DNA from: Microbacterium lacus
GTDB taxonomy: Bacteria > Actinomycetota > Actinomycetes > Actinomycetales > Microbacteriaceae
Assembly (NCBI RefSeq): GCF_039531105.1
Contig: NZ_BAAAPK010000001.1
Location: 2,852,001-2,916,000 of the forward strand
Direction: 5' to 3'
DNA: 64,000 nucleotides
Shown: positions 17,351 to 25,659 of the stretch, piece by piece
Numbering within the stretch: position 1 is the stretch's first letter
How the letters are laid out: every line of letters begins with the position of its first letter
Notes under the pieces: model-generated
Told to the model about the DNA's origin: nothing
The model's input: the letters and a program-made list of their open reading frames with translations, nothing else
Database searches by the model: none
Program-made: the position numbers and the translations under genes

Positions 17351-17620
17351 ATGAGACGCGTCCACGTGATGGTGCACGGCCGGGTGCAGGGCGTCGGCTA
17401 CCGGTACACGATGCGGACGGTCGCCGCGGCCGCGGGGGTCGCCGGGTGGGTGCGCAACCTTCCGGACGGCAGCGTCGAGGCCGAGATCGAGGGCACGCAC
17501 GAGCAGATCGACCGGATCGTGGCGTGGATGGCGCAGGGGCCGCCGGGCGCGCGCGTCGACACGGCGATGGTGACGGATGCCGAACCCACCGGGCAGCCCG
17601 GCTTCGTCGTCCGCGACTGA
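17351..17620 (+). CDS. acyP: Acylphosphatase
   Basis: 89 residues from ATG 17351 with GGAGG directly upstream. Signature one, VHGRVQGVGYRYTMR with the phosphate-binding Arg, is at residues 8-22. Signature two, GWVRNLPDGSVEAEIEG with the catalytic Asn, is at 34-50. It hydrolyses carboxyl-phosphate bonds such as acetyl phosphate or acyl phosphates in the cytoplasm. It follows lysE by 44 bp and converges with the amino-acid ABC operon. Confidence 0.96.
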   Translation: MRRVHVMVHGRVQGVGYRYTMRTVAAAAGVAGWVRNLPDGSVEAEIEGTHEQIDRIVAWMAQGPPGARVDTAMVTDAEPTGQPGFVVRD

Positions 17621-17637
17621 GGCTGCGACCGGGCGGG

Positions 17638-18408
17638 TCAGTCCTCGAAGGGCCGCAGGATCCGGTCGAGGAAGCGCCGTGTGCGGTCGTGCTGCGGGTC
17701 GGTGAGGATCTCGCCCGGCGCCCCGCGCTCGAGGATGACACCGTCGTCGAAGAACAGGACCTCGTCTGCCACCTCGCGCGCGAACGCGAGTTCATGTGTG
17801 ACGATCACCATGGTCCAGCCTTCGTCGGCGAGCTCCTTCAGCACGACGAGCACTTCGCCGACCAGTTCGGGATCCAGCGCGCTCGTCGGCTCGTCGAAGA
17901 GGAGCAGCGACGGCTGCAGGGCGAGCGCCCTGACGATGCCGACGCGCTGCTGCTGGCCGCCGGAGAGCGCGAACGGCAGCGCGTCCCGCTTGTCGGCCAG
18001 CCCGACGCGCTCGAGCAGCGCCTCCGCCCGGGCGATCGCCTCCGCCTTCGGGACGCCGTGCGCGTAGATCGGCCCCTCCGTCACGTTCTGCAGGACCGTG
18101 CGGTGGGGGAAGAGATTGTGATGCTGGAAGACCATCGCAGAACGATCGCGCAGGGCGATCCGGTCGGCCTTGGAGACCGGGCGGGCGAAGTCGATCACCG
18201 GGCCGCCGTCGAACGCGATGAGACCGGCATCCGGCGTCTCGAGGCCGTTGAGACAGCGGAGCACGGTCGTCTTGCCGGACCCGCTGGGCCCGATGAGAGC
18301 GACCACCTCACCGCGACGCACGTCGAAGTCGACGCCGTCGAGCACGCGGTTCGCACCGAAGCTCTTCGTGAGGCCGGATACGCGAAGGAGGGGATCAGTG
18401 GGCGACAT
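17638..18408 (-). CDS. Amino acid ABC transporter ATP-binding protein (GlnQ/HisP type)
   Basis: 256 residues. Walker A GPSGSGKTT near 41, Q-loop FQHHNLFPHRTVLQNVTEG, signature LSGGQQQRVGIVRAL near 145, Walker B LLLFDEPTSALDPE, and switch His in VTHELAFAREVAD. It powers polar amino-acid import together with the permease, whose gene it overlaps by 14 bases, and the binding lipoprotein encoded first in this operon. Confidence 0.96.
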   Translation of the reverse strand: MSPTDPLLRVSGLTKSFGANRVLDGVDFDVRRGEVVALIGPSGSGKTTVLRCLNGLETPDAGLIAFDGGPVIDFARPVSKADRIALRDRSAMVFQHHNLFPHRTVLQNVTEGPIYAHGVPKAEAIARAEALLERVGLADKRDALPFALSGGQQQRVGIVRALALQPSLLLFDEPTSALDPELVGEVLVVLKELADEGWTMVIVTHELAFAREVADEVLFFDDGVILERGAPGEILTDPQHDRTRRFLDRILRPFED

Positions 18409-19066
18409 AGCGGTCCAGCCTCTTTTCGATCGCGCTCTGCCCGCTCGAGAGGACGAGGCAGATGATCCAGTAGATGAGGGCGGCCTCGAGATAGATCGCC
18501 ATGAACTCGAACGAGAACGCCGCGATCTGCTGGGCCTGCCGGAAAAGCTCCGTGACGAGGATCGTCGAGGCGAGCGAGGTGTCCTTCACGAGGGAGATGA
18601 ACGTGTTGGACAGCGGAGGAACGGAGACGCGAGCGGCCTGCGGGAGGACGATCCTCGTGAGCGTGCGACCGCGGGACAGTCCGACGGTGTGCGCGGCCTC
18701 CCACTGCCCGCGCGGCACCGAGAGGATCGCCGCGCGGACGACCTCGGCGGCGTACCCGCCGACGTTGAGGGAGAACGCGATGATCGCTGCCGGCCACGGA
18801 TCGATCACGACGCCGACCGAAGGCAGCCCGTAGAAGATGACGAACAGCTGCACCAGGAGCGGTGTGCCGCGGATGACCGAGATGTAGGCCCGCGCGATGC
18901 CGGCCAGCACCACGTTGCCCGACAGACGCATGAGGGCGAGGCCGATCGCGATGATCAGCCCGAGGGCGAACGAGGCGAGCGCGAGCGGAATCGTCCCGGT
19001 GATCGCTGCGAGCAGCAGCGGCCAGAACGAATCGACCAGCAGCTGCCAGATGCCGGGATCTGCCAT
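18395..19066 (-). CDS. Amino acid ABC transporter permease (HisM/GlnP family)
   Basis: 223 residues from ATG 19066 (MADPGIWQLLVDSFWPLLLA); longer upstream readings would overlap the binding-protein gene. About five helices and the EAA-type loop EAAHTVGLSRGRTLTRIVLP near residue 125. Forms the channel, probably as a homodimer because only one permease gene is present. Located 61 bp after the binding-protein gene. Confidence 0.95.
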   Translation of the reverse strand: MADPGIWQLLVDSFWPLLLAAITGTIPLALASFALGLIIAIGLALMRLSGNVVLAGIARAYISVIRGTPLLVQLFVIFYGLPSVGVVIDPWPAAIIAFSLNVGGYAAEVVRAAILSVPRGQWEAAHTVGLSRGRTLTRIVLPQAARVSVPPLSNTFISLVKDTSLASTILVTELFRQAQQIAAFSFEFMAIYLEAALIYWIICLVLSSGQSAIEKRLDRYVAH

Positions 19067-19127
19067 GTGCCCTCCTCGATCGCGTTGATCGCCGCCGGCC
19101 CGGGACGGGCCGGCGGCGGCTCTGAGG

Positions 19128-19940
19128 TTACTGCGTGACGTCCTCGCCGAAGTACTTCTCGCTGATCTTCGCCAGCGTGCCGTCGGCGCGCAGCGCGGCG
19201 AGCGCGTCATCGATCGCGGCGGCGAGCGCTTCCTTGTCCTTCGTGAGCGCGAAGGCGCTGAGACCGGGGTCATCGGTCTCGGCGGCGATCTTGAGCCCGG
19301 TCGGGCCCTCGCTCTTCTCGTAGTCGAGGAAGGTCAGGTTGTCGTTGATCGTGGCGTCCACGCGGCCCTGCTGCAGGAGGGCGACGGCCTGCGCCCAGCC
19401 TTCGACGGCCTCGACGGTCGCGCCGCTGGACTGAGCGAGCTCGTACCAGTTGCTCGTGAGCGACTGGGCGGTCGTCTTGCCCGCGAGGTCGTCAAAGCTC
19501 GTGATCGAGTCGTCGTCCTCGTTCACGACGATGACGCCCGGGGAGACGGTGTACGGCTCGCTGAAGAGGTACTTCTCCTCGCGCTCGGGGTTGATCGAGA
19601 CCTGGTTGGCGATCACGTCGAAACGTCCGGCATCCAGGCCGGCGAAGATCGCGTCCCACTGAGTCTCCTGGAAGGACACCTTCAGACCCAGCTCGTCGGC
19701 GACGGCCTCGGCGATCTCCACGTCGAACCCGACCAGATCGCCGGACTCATCGTGGTAGCTGAAGGGTCGATAGGTGCCCTCGGTCGCGACCGTGAGGGTG
19801 CCGGCCGACATGAGGCCGAGGTCGCCATCCGCGGACGGTGCGGAGGCGGTGCCGGACGGGGAAGCCGAACCGGAGCACGCGGAGAGCGTGAGGGCGGCGG
19901 CCAGAGCGGCGGCGGCGAGCAGAAGGGGGCGGCGGGACAT
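19128..19940 (-). CDS. Amino acid ABC transporter substrate-binding lipoprotein (SBP_bac_3)
   Basis: 270 residues. The signal peptide MSRRPLLLAAAALAAALTLS leads to the lipobox SAC, so the protein is lipid-anchored outside. Family 3 signature segments: GDLVGFDVEIAEAVADELGL near residue 68 and NQVSINPEREEKYLFSEPY near 110. Binds a polar amino acid (ligand not deducible; the cystine/glutamine group is plausible). First gene of the three-gene importer, downstream of rplA and separated from it by a terminator. Confidence 0.95.
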   Translation of the reverse strand: MSRRPLLLAAAALAAALTLSACSGSASPSGTASAPSADGDLGLMSAGTLTVATEGTYRPFSYHDESGDLVGFDVEIAEAVADELGLKVSFQETQWDAIFAGLDAGRFDVIANQVSINPEREEKYLFSEPYTVSPGVIVVNEDDDSITSFDDLAGKTTAQSLTSNWYELAQSSGATVEAVEGWAQAVALLQQGRVDATINDNLTFLDYEKSEGPTGLKIAAETDDPGLSAFALTKDKEALAAAIDDALAALRADGTLAKISEKYFGEDVTQ

Positions 19941-19973
19941 GGGGGCTCCTGAGTGTGGATACGGGGGAAATGG

Positions 19974-20006
19974 ACGAAGGGCCCCACCACTGGTGAGGCC
20001 CTTCGT
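19974..20006 (-). terminator. Terminator downstream of rplA
   Basis: Inverted repeat ACGAAGGGCC / GGCCCTTCGT closing a hairpin of 33 bases with a mostly paired centre, 12 bases after the rplA stop. It separates the rplKA transcript from the amino-acid importer. Confidence 0.8.
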
Positions 20007-20017
20007 CGGACGGATCG

Positions 20018-20707
20018 TCAGAGTGCGTTGACGTCCAGCGGGATGCCGGGGCCGAACGTGGTCGACACCGCACCCTTCTGGATGTAGCGGCCCTTCGAGC
20101 TGGAGGGCTTGAGGCGGATGATCTCCTCGAGCGCAGCCTTGAGGTTCTCGTCGAGCTGGTCGGCCGAGAACGAGGCCTTGCCGACGACGAAGTGCACGTT
20201 GGCGTGCTTGTCGACGCGGAACTCGATCTTTCCGCCCTTGATCTCCTCGACGGCCTTGGCCGGGTTCGGGGTGACGGTGCCGGTCTTCGGGTTGGGCATG
20301 AGACCACGGGGGCCGAGCACCTTTCCGAGTCGACCGACCTGGCCCATGAGCTCGGGGGTCGAGACCGCCGCGTCGAACGACGTGTAGCCGCCCGCGACCT
20401 TCTCGATGAGCTCCGCGCCACCGACCTCGTCGGCGCCGGCGGCGAGCGCGGCCTCAGCGGCCGGACCCGTCGCGAAGACGATCACGCGGGCGGTCTTGCC
20501 GGTGCCGTGGGGCAGGATGACGGTGCCGCGCACCATCTGGTCGGCCTTGCGGGGGTCGACGGCGAGCTTGAGGGCGACCTCGACGGTCGAGTCGAACTTC
20601 GCCGACCCTGTCTTCTTCGCCAGCTCGACGGCCTCGGTGGGCGTGTAGAACTTGTCCGCGTCGATCTTCGCCGCGGCGGCCTGGTATGCCTTGGACTTGG
20701 TAGCCAT
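20018..20707 (-). CDS. rplA: 50S ribosomal protein L1
   Basis: 229 residues, normal length. Conserved features: [20 protein letters not shown] at the start, [20 protein letters not shown] near 60, and [20 protein letters not shown] near 130, the L1 23S-binding signature. Forms the mobile L1 stalk at the ribosomal E site and often represses its own operon. Follows rplK by 14 bases. Confidence 0.98.
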   Translation of the reverse strand: MATKSKAYQAAAAKIDADKFYTPTEAVELAKKTGSAKFDSTVEVALKLAVDPRKADQMVRGTVILPHGTGKTARVIVFATGPAAEAALAAGADEVGGAELIEKVAGGYTSFDAAVSTPELMGQVGRLGKVLGPRGLMPNPKTGTVTPNPAKAVEEIKGGKIEFRVDKHANVHFVVGKASFSADQLDENLKAALEEIIRLKPSSSKGRYIQKGAVSTTFGPGIPLDVNAL

Positions 20708-20721
20708 GATCGTTATCCCCC

Positions 20722-21153
20722 TCAGTCCTCGACCGTGATGCCCATGGAGCGGGCGGTGCCGGCGATGATCTTCGAGGCGGCCTCGATGTCATTCGCGTTC
20801 AGGTCGGGCTGCTTGACCTCGGCGATCTCGCGGACCTGGGCCTTGGTGAGCTTGCCGACCTTGGCCGTGTGCGGGGTCTGCGAGCCCTTGGCGACGCCGG
20901 CCGCCTTCTTGATGAGCTCAGCCGCCGGCGGCGTCTTGAGGATGAACGTGAAGCTGCGGTCCTCGTAGACGGTGATCTCGACGGGGATGACGTTGCCGCG
21001 CTGCGCCTCGGTGGCCGCGTTGTACGCCTTGCAGAACTCCATGATGTTGACGCCGTGCTGACCGAGCGCCGGACCGATCGGCGGCGCGGGGTTGGCCGCA
21101 CCCGCCTTGATCTGGAGCTTGATCAGGCCGGTCACCTTCTTCTTGGGTGCCAT
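20722..21153 (-). CDS. rplK: 50S ribosomal protein L11
   Basis: 143 residues from ATG 21153 ([20 protein letters not shown]). Proline-rich N-terminal domain [20 protein letters not shown] binds the GTPase-associated centre, and the C-terminal RNA-binding domain ends GITVED. Needed for stringent factor activation and the target of thiopeptides. Normally adjacent to nusG in bacteria; here a DUF559-type gene with two repeat arrays lies between. A TAGACT -10-like element on the minus strand (21255-21260) is a possible promoter. Confidence 0.98.
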   Translation of the reverse strand: MAPKKKVTGLIKLQIKAGAANPAPPIGPALGQHGVNIMEFCKAYNAATEAQRGNVIPVEITVYEDRSFTFILKTPPAAELIKKAAGVAKGSQTPHTAKVGKLTKAQVREIAEVKQPDLNANDIEAASKIIAGTARSMGITVED

Positions 21154-21321
21154 TGTGTTCCTGTTCTTCGTGCGCCCCGCGGGGCGCGCTTCCACGAACC
21201 AGGCGAGTCCTGGACGTGGTGGGGTTTTCGTCGCGCGATGGGCGCAACCGCTCAAGTCTACCTGATCCGCTCCCCCGGCATCCCCTCTCGCCTCCAGCCC
21301 CGCTCGACGTGCGAGATCGCG

Positions 21322-21379
21322 GAGATGTGCAGGATGACGGATGCCGCGCGGGCGATGTGTCCGTCATCGTGCACATCTC
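21322..21379. repeat. 58-bp inverted word array, downstream side of the DUF559-type gene
   Basis: A 20-bp word GAGATGTGCAGGATGACGGA (21322-21341) and its inverted copy (21360-21379, differing at one base) are separated by 18 bp. A further partial inverted word, CCGTCATCC, follows at 21379-21387. The array at 22356-22413 has the same word and the same 20-18-20 spacing. Confidence 0.9.
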
Positions 21380-21415
21380 CGTCATCCGGCGCACCACGTC
21401 CTGCCCAGACGGTGC

Positions 21416-22246
21416 TCACGCGGCCCGATGCAGCCCCTGCGCGACGGCGCGCACGATCACGTCATGGACCTCCGCCCACCGCGCCATGATCTGCACATAG
21501 TCGATGCGGATCTCGTGATAGCCGAGCAGCGTCAGGCGCGCATCGTGCCCGATGTCGCTGCGGCGCTGTGCGCCGACGTGGTGTCCGCCGTCGATCTGCA
21601 GGACGAGGCGGTCGCCGACGAGGAAGTCGACCGGATACCCCGCGAGCCACACCTGCTGACGGATCGGCAGCCGCAGGAATCGCAGGCGCACCGAAATGAA
21701 GGTCTCGAGCCCCGAATCTGAGTGCAGCGAGCACTCCTCGAGCAGCGAGCGCGCGGCGGGGGCGAGGGGCATGAGCCGGAGCGACTCGCGGACGACGAGG
21801 CCCTGCCGGAGCGCGGATTCCCACACAGCCATCGCCCGCTCGTGAGGCTGACAGCCCGCGATCGCCGCAAGGACGTTCTCGACCGGGTCGGCGACGGCAT
21901 CGGGATGCCGCGGCACGAGCGGGCGCCCCCAGTGCACCCGCGTCCCCGCCCGGACCTCCCCGATGTGGCGCTTCGGCGGCGCCGCCACATGGACCGCACC
22001 GTCCCCGAGCACCCACAGTCCAAGCCTCTCTGCCTGTGTGACGCAGGAGACGACCACTCCGGCGCGCGCCGCCGCGACCAGCAGCGGATCGGCGTCCGGC
22101 AGCGCGACCCAGCCGTTGCGCGGGCGGATCAGCTCCCGCGTCGAGACCGCGTGCTCGATCGCCCGCCGCGGCACGCCGGCCGCCCGCAGCGCCGCTACCC
22201 TGACCACGCCGCCGCCCGTGGCGACGGCATCCCTCACGAATCCCAT
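21416..22246 (-). CDS. DUF559-type protein with Vsr-like nuclease C-terminus
   Basis: 276 residues from ATG 22246 (a GTG at 22279 would add 11). The N-terminus GGGVVRVAALRAAGVPRRAI resembles the winged-helix start of AbiEi/DUF559 proteins. Residues about 195-265 match the DUF559/Vsr pattern: SGLETFISVRLRFL (Glu), YPVDFLVGDRLVLQIDGGHH (two Asp in strand context), then HDARLTLLGYHEIRIDYVQI. Likely a DNA-nicking or nuclease-fold protein, activity unproven. It interrupts the usual nusG-rplK adjacency and lies between two matching repeat arrays. No toxin partner is adjacent. Confidence 0.82.
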   Translation of the reverse strand: MGFVRDAVATGGGVVRVAALRAAGVPRRAIEHAVSTRELIRPRNGWVALPDADPLLVAAARAGVVVSCVTQAERLGLWVLGDGAVHVAAPPKRHIGEVRAGTRVHWGRPLVPRHPDAVADPVENVLAAIAGCQPHERAMAVWESALRQGLVVRESLRLMPLAPAARSLLEECSLHSDSGLETFISVRLRFLRLPIRQQVWLAGYPVDFLVGDRLVLQIDGGHHVGAQRRSDIGHDARLTLLGYHEIRIDYVQIMARWAEVHDVIVRAVAQGLHRAA

Positions 22247-22355
22247 CCCCGCAGACTTCCGCGTCGCGCGCACTGCCACCGGAGCGCCGGCGTGATTGGG
22301 GAAGACGCGCGGGGGTCCGGGCGGTGGGGAGGAGTGGATGCCGCGCAGAAGTGCA

Positions 22356-22413
22356 GAGATGTGCAGAATGACGGATCCTCTGCGCCCTCAGCATCCGTCA
22401 TCGCGCGCATCTC
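22356..22413. repeat. 58-bp inverted word array, upstream side of the DUF559-type gene
   Basis: The word GAGATGTGCAGAATGACGGA (22356-22375), 18 bp, then the inverted copy TCCGTCATCGCGCGCATCTC (22394-22413). A further inverted partial word, CCGTCATCGTGCACGTCG, follows to 22430. Same word family and geometry as 21322-21379. Confidence 0.9.
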
Positions 22414-22454
22414 CGTCATCGTGCACGTCGACGCGGCCGAGCGCGGGCGCAAAG

Positions 22455-22487
22455 CGAAAGCGCCCCGTCGAAGACGAGGCGCTTTCG
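22455..22487 (-). terminator. Terminator downstream of nusG
   Basis: CGAAAGCGCC / GGCGCTTTCG stem with an internally paired centre, 14 bases after the nusG stop. It suggests that rplK is transcribed from its own promoter. Confidence 0.8.
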
Positions 22488-22500
22488 GGATCCGAGTGGA

Positions 22501-23634
22501 TCAGAGCTTAGTGACCTGGTCGAACGACAGCTCGACCGGGGTCTCGCGCTCGAAGAGCGAGACGAGGACCGTGAGCTTGCCGCTCTCGGGCTTGATCTCG
22601 CTGATCGTGCCGGGAAGACCCGCGAACGAGCCCTCCTTGATCGTGATGGTCTCGCCGACCTCGAAGTCGACCTCGGCGGGGATGCTGCGCGCGACGGCCT
22701 GGCTGCCCTTGGCGGCGGCACCCTTGGCGGGCGCGACCTCCTTGACCTCGACGAGGGACTTGAGCATGTTGAAGGCCTCTTCGAAGCGCAGCGGCGTCGG
22801 GTTGTGCGCGTTGCCGACGAAGCCGGTGACACCGGGCGTGTGGCGGACGACCGACCAGGTGTCCTCGTTGAGCTCCATGCGCACGAGCACGTAGCCGGGG
22901 ATCCGGACGCGCGTGACCATCTTGCGCTGACCGTTCTTGATCTCGACGACGTCCTCCATCGGGACCTCGATCTGGTAGATGTCCTCTTCGACCTCGAGCG
23001 TGGATTTGCGCTGCTCGATGTTGGCCTTCACCTTGCGCTCGAAGCCGGCGTAGGAGTGGATGACGTACCACTTGCCGGGGAGCATGCGCAGCTCGGTGCG
23101 GAACGTCTCGTAGGGGTCCTCGTCGACGTCGGACTCGTCGTCGGCGGCGTCCTCATCCACCGGGGCGATCGCCGCGTCCGCCGCGTCGACGGAGGCTTCG
23201 ACCTCGTCCACGACACCGGCGGCGGCATCCACGTCGGCGACGAACTCGGCGTCGAGGACCGGCTCGTCCTCATCGCCGTTCACGTCCGGGCCGTCGTACG
23301 GGGTCACGTCGTCGGCGTGCTCGGCGGCGTACTCCGCCTCCTCCTCGGCCAGCGAGTCGGTCAGCACCTCGGCGGCCGCCTCGACCTCAGCGGCCTCGTC
23401 GATGTTCAGAGCGTCGTTCACGATCGCGTCCGCCTCCGGGTCGTCGATGTCGATGTCGTCCAGGTCCTCGAGTCCGTCCTCGTCCTCGTCCACGATGTGC
23501 ACGGCGAGGTGCTCGGCCGGCGTGTTCGCGCGGTCCTCCTCGGCGAGGATGTTGCCCTCTTGGGCTTCGTCGTCCTCCGAGGACTGCTCGGCAGCGGTCG
23601 CCCAATCGGCGTCGTCGACATATCTTTCAGACAA
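22501..23634 (-). CDS. nusG: Transcription termination/antitermination protein NusG with acidic extension
   Basis: 377 residues. The conserved core starts at residue 188 ([23 protein letters not shown] domain) and ends with a KOW domain ([20 protein letters not shown], about 325-345). The first 187 residues are a low-complexity acidic Asp/Glu/Ala/Val tail with no fold recognisable by eye, much longer than in E. coli NusG (181 residues in total). It modulates RNA polymerase pausing and couples to ribosomes or Rho. It follows secE by 52 bp, as usual. Confidence 0.96.
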   Translation of the reverse strand: MSERYVDDADWATAAEQSSEDDEAQEGNILAEEDRANTPAEHLAVHIVDEDEDGLEDLDDIDIDDPEADAIVNDALNIDEAAEVEAAAEVLTDSLAEEEAEYAAEHADDVTPYDGPDVNGDEDEPVLDAEFVADVDAAAGVVDEVEASVDAADAAIAPVDEDAADDESDVDEDPYETFRTELRMLPGKWYVIHSYAGFERKVKANIEQRKSTLEVEEDIYQIEVPMEDVVEIKNGQRKMVTRVRIPGYVLVRMELNEDTWSVVRHTPGVTGFVGNAHNPTPLRFEEAFNMLKSLVEVKEVAPAKGAAAKGSQAVARSIPAEVDFEVGETITIKEGSFAGLPGTISEIKPESGKLTVLVSLFERETPVELSFDQVTKL

Positions 23635-23686
23635 TTGCGTTCTCTTCCTTCGGGAGCAGCGGCTGCACCCCGTGCGAATCAGATGG

Positions 23687-23962
23687 TCAGGCCGGGACGC
23701 CGAAGACGACGGTCGTGACCCAGACGAAGAGCAGGTCGAGCCCGTAGACCAGAGCCATCATGATGATGACGAAGCCGAGCACCACGCCGGTGTACTTGAT
23801 GAGCTCCTGGCGGGTCGGCGTGACGACCTTGCGGAGCTCGGCGAGCACCTGACGGATGAACAGTGCGATGCGGGCGAAGATGTTGGGCTTCTTCTCCCGG
23901 GGTGCACCGGCGCCCGAGGGGACGATTTCGCCCTTCGGCTCGTCTTGGACCATCGAGACCAC
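23687..23962 (-). CDS. secE: Preprotein translocase subunit SecE
   Basis: 91 residues with one C-terminal helix ([20 protein letters not shown]) preceded by the conserved amphipathic segment [20 protein letters not shown]. It clamps SecY in the translocon. The GTG at 23962 has GGAAGG seven bases upstream; an ATG at 23953 is an alternative start. Between tRNA-Trp and nusG, the standard bacterial position. Confidence 0.96.
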   Translation of the reverse strand: MVSMVQDEPKGEIVPSGAGAPREKKPNIFARIALFIRQVLAELRKVVTPTRQELIKYTGVVLGFVIIMMALVYGLDLLFVWVTTVVFGVPA

Positions 23963-23998
23963 CTGATTACCTTCCGTGTGTCAGCTTCGGCTGACGCG

Positions 23999-24071
<73 letters not shown>

Positions 24072-24213
24072 AGAGACCTCACGGCCTCGGGATGTCCACA
24101 GTCTTTCACCACAACCTGGATGAGAGGGAGCTGGCCCGAGCACCGGGCACGGCGAAAGAATGCAGACTTCAACTGCACGCTCCAGTGTACGGCATGCCTT
24201 GCACCCGGGCGAA

Positions 24214-24243
24214 CCCGCGCCCGCCGCGAAAGGCGGGCGCGGG
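24214..24243 (-). terminator. Terminator downstream of the GABA/polyamine operon
   Basis: A perfect 12-bp stem, CCCGCGCCCGCC / GGCGGGCGCGGG, with loop GCGAAA, 15 bases after the stop of the aldehyde dehydrogenase gene. The rest of the 186-bp gap to tRNA-Trp shows no further gene. Confidence 0.8.
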
Positions 24244-24257
24244 ACGGATGCCGAGGG

Positions 24258-25625
24258 TCACGCGCCGATGCGCACGAGCTTCTTGTTCACGAACTCGTCC
24301 GCAGCGAGCAGCCCCATCTCGCGGCCCGTGCCGGAGCGCTTCACGCCGCCGAATGGGAGCTCGGGCGAGTCCGCCAGGACGAGGTTGACGTAGACCATGC
24401 CCGCGTCGATCTTGTCGGCGATGCGCTCGGCCTGCTCGGCGTCCGTCGTGAAGACGTACGATCCGAGGCCGAACGGGGTGTCGTTCGCGATCCGCACCGC
24501 TTCGTCTTCGTCCCGGACCCGGTAGACCACGCCGACGGGACCGAAGAACTCCTCGCGGTAGGCGTCCATCTCCGGGGTCACGTCCGTGAGCACCGTGCCG
24601 GGGAAGAACGCCCCGTCGCGCGTGCCGCCGGCCACGAGCGTCGCGCCCTGCGCGACGGCCTTGTCGACCTGCTCCTGCAGGCGCTGCGCCGCGAGCTCCG
24701 AGGAGAGCGGGCCGAGCACGGTGTCCTCGGCGAACGGGTCTCCGACCTTCGCGCCGGTGAGGATCGCCGTGAACTTCTCCACGAACGGCTCGTAGAGGTC
24801 GTCGGCGACGATGAACCGCTTGGCGGCGTTGCACGACTGGCCCGTGTTGTCCAGGCGCGCGTCGGCGGCGGCCTGGACCGCGGCGTCGAGGTCGTCCGTG
24901 GACAGCAGGATGAAGGGGTCCGAGCCTCCGAGCTCGAGCACGACCTTCTTGAGGTTGCGTCCTGCCACCTCGGCGACGGCCGAGCCGGCGCGCTCCGAAC
25001 CGGTCACCGAGACGCCCTGCACGCGGGGGTCGGCGATCACCGTCGCCGCCTGGTCGTTCGTGATGTACAGGTTCGTGTACGCCCCGTCGGGGAAGCCGGC
25101 CGTACGGTACATGTCCTCGATCGCGGCGGAGGACTCCGGGCACTGAGGTGCGTGCTTGAGCAGGATCGGGTTGCCCACGAGCAGGTTCGGCGCGGCGAAG
25201 CGGGCGACCTGGTAGTACGGGAAGTTCCACGGCATGATGCCCAGCAGCACGCCGAGCGGCGAGCGGCGGATCACCGCGGTGCCCTCCGCGAGGATGTCGA
25301 TCGGCTCGTCCTTCATGATCCGCTCGGCGTTGTCGGCGTAGAACTCCGTGATGTCCGCGGCGAAGTCCACTTCGCCCAGAGCAGCCTCGAGGGGCTTGCC
25401 CATCTCGCGGACGATCGTCGCCGCCAGTTCGTCCCGGCGCTCCCGGTGGAGCTCCGCGACGCGGCGCAGGAGCCCGGCGCGCTCGGACACCGCGGAGGTG
25501 TGCGCCCACCCCTTGGCGGCCTCGTACGCCGACGCGAGCGCCTGCTCGAGCTCGGCATCCGTCGTCAGCGGGTATTCGGCGAGCGTCTGCCCCGTCGCGG
25601 GGTTGACGACCTTGTAGTCACTCAT
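24258..25625 (-). CDS. NAD(P)-dependent succinate-semialdehyde dehydrogenase (Sad/GabD type)
   Basis: 455 residues, aldehyde dehydrogenase superfamily. MPWNFPYYQVARFAAPN near 130 (cofactor pocket), VTGSERAGSAVAEVAG, LELGGSDPFILL with the general-base Glu, and NTGQSCNAAKRF with catalytic Cys265. The pattern is closest to the E. coli Sad/YneI group, which oxidises succinate semialdehyde to succinate. It could also accept 4-aminobutanal. Last gene of the gabT-oxidase-usp-permease operon, completing GABA breakdown to the TCA cycle. Confidence 0.9.
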   Translation of the reverse strand: MSDYKVVNPATGQTLAEYPLTTDAELEQALASAYEAAKGWAHTSAVSERAGLLRRVAELHRERRDELAATIVREMGKPLEAALGEVDFAADITEFYADNAERIMKDEPIDILAEGTAVIRRSPLGVLLGIMPWNFPYYQVARFAAPNLLVGNPILLKHAPQCPESSAAIEDMYRTAGFPDGAYTNLYITNDQAATVIADPRVQGVSVTGSERAGSAVAEVAGRNLKKVVLELGGSDPFILLSTDDLDAAVQAAADARLDNTGQSCNAAKRFIVADDLYEPFVEKFTAILTGAKVGDPFAEDTVLGPLSSELAAQRLQEQVDKAVAQGATLVAGGTRDGAFFPGTVLTDVTPEMDAYREEFFGPVGVVYRVRDEDEAVRIANDTPFGLGSYVFTTDAEQAERIADKIDAGMVYVNLVLADSPELPFGGVKRSGTGREMGLLAADEFVNKKLVRIGA

Positions 25626-25659
25626 GTTTCTCCGTTCGCTGGGATATCTACTCTGCCGG

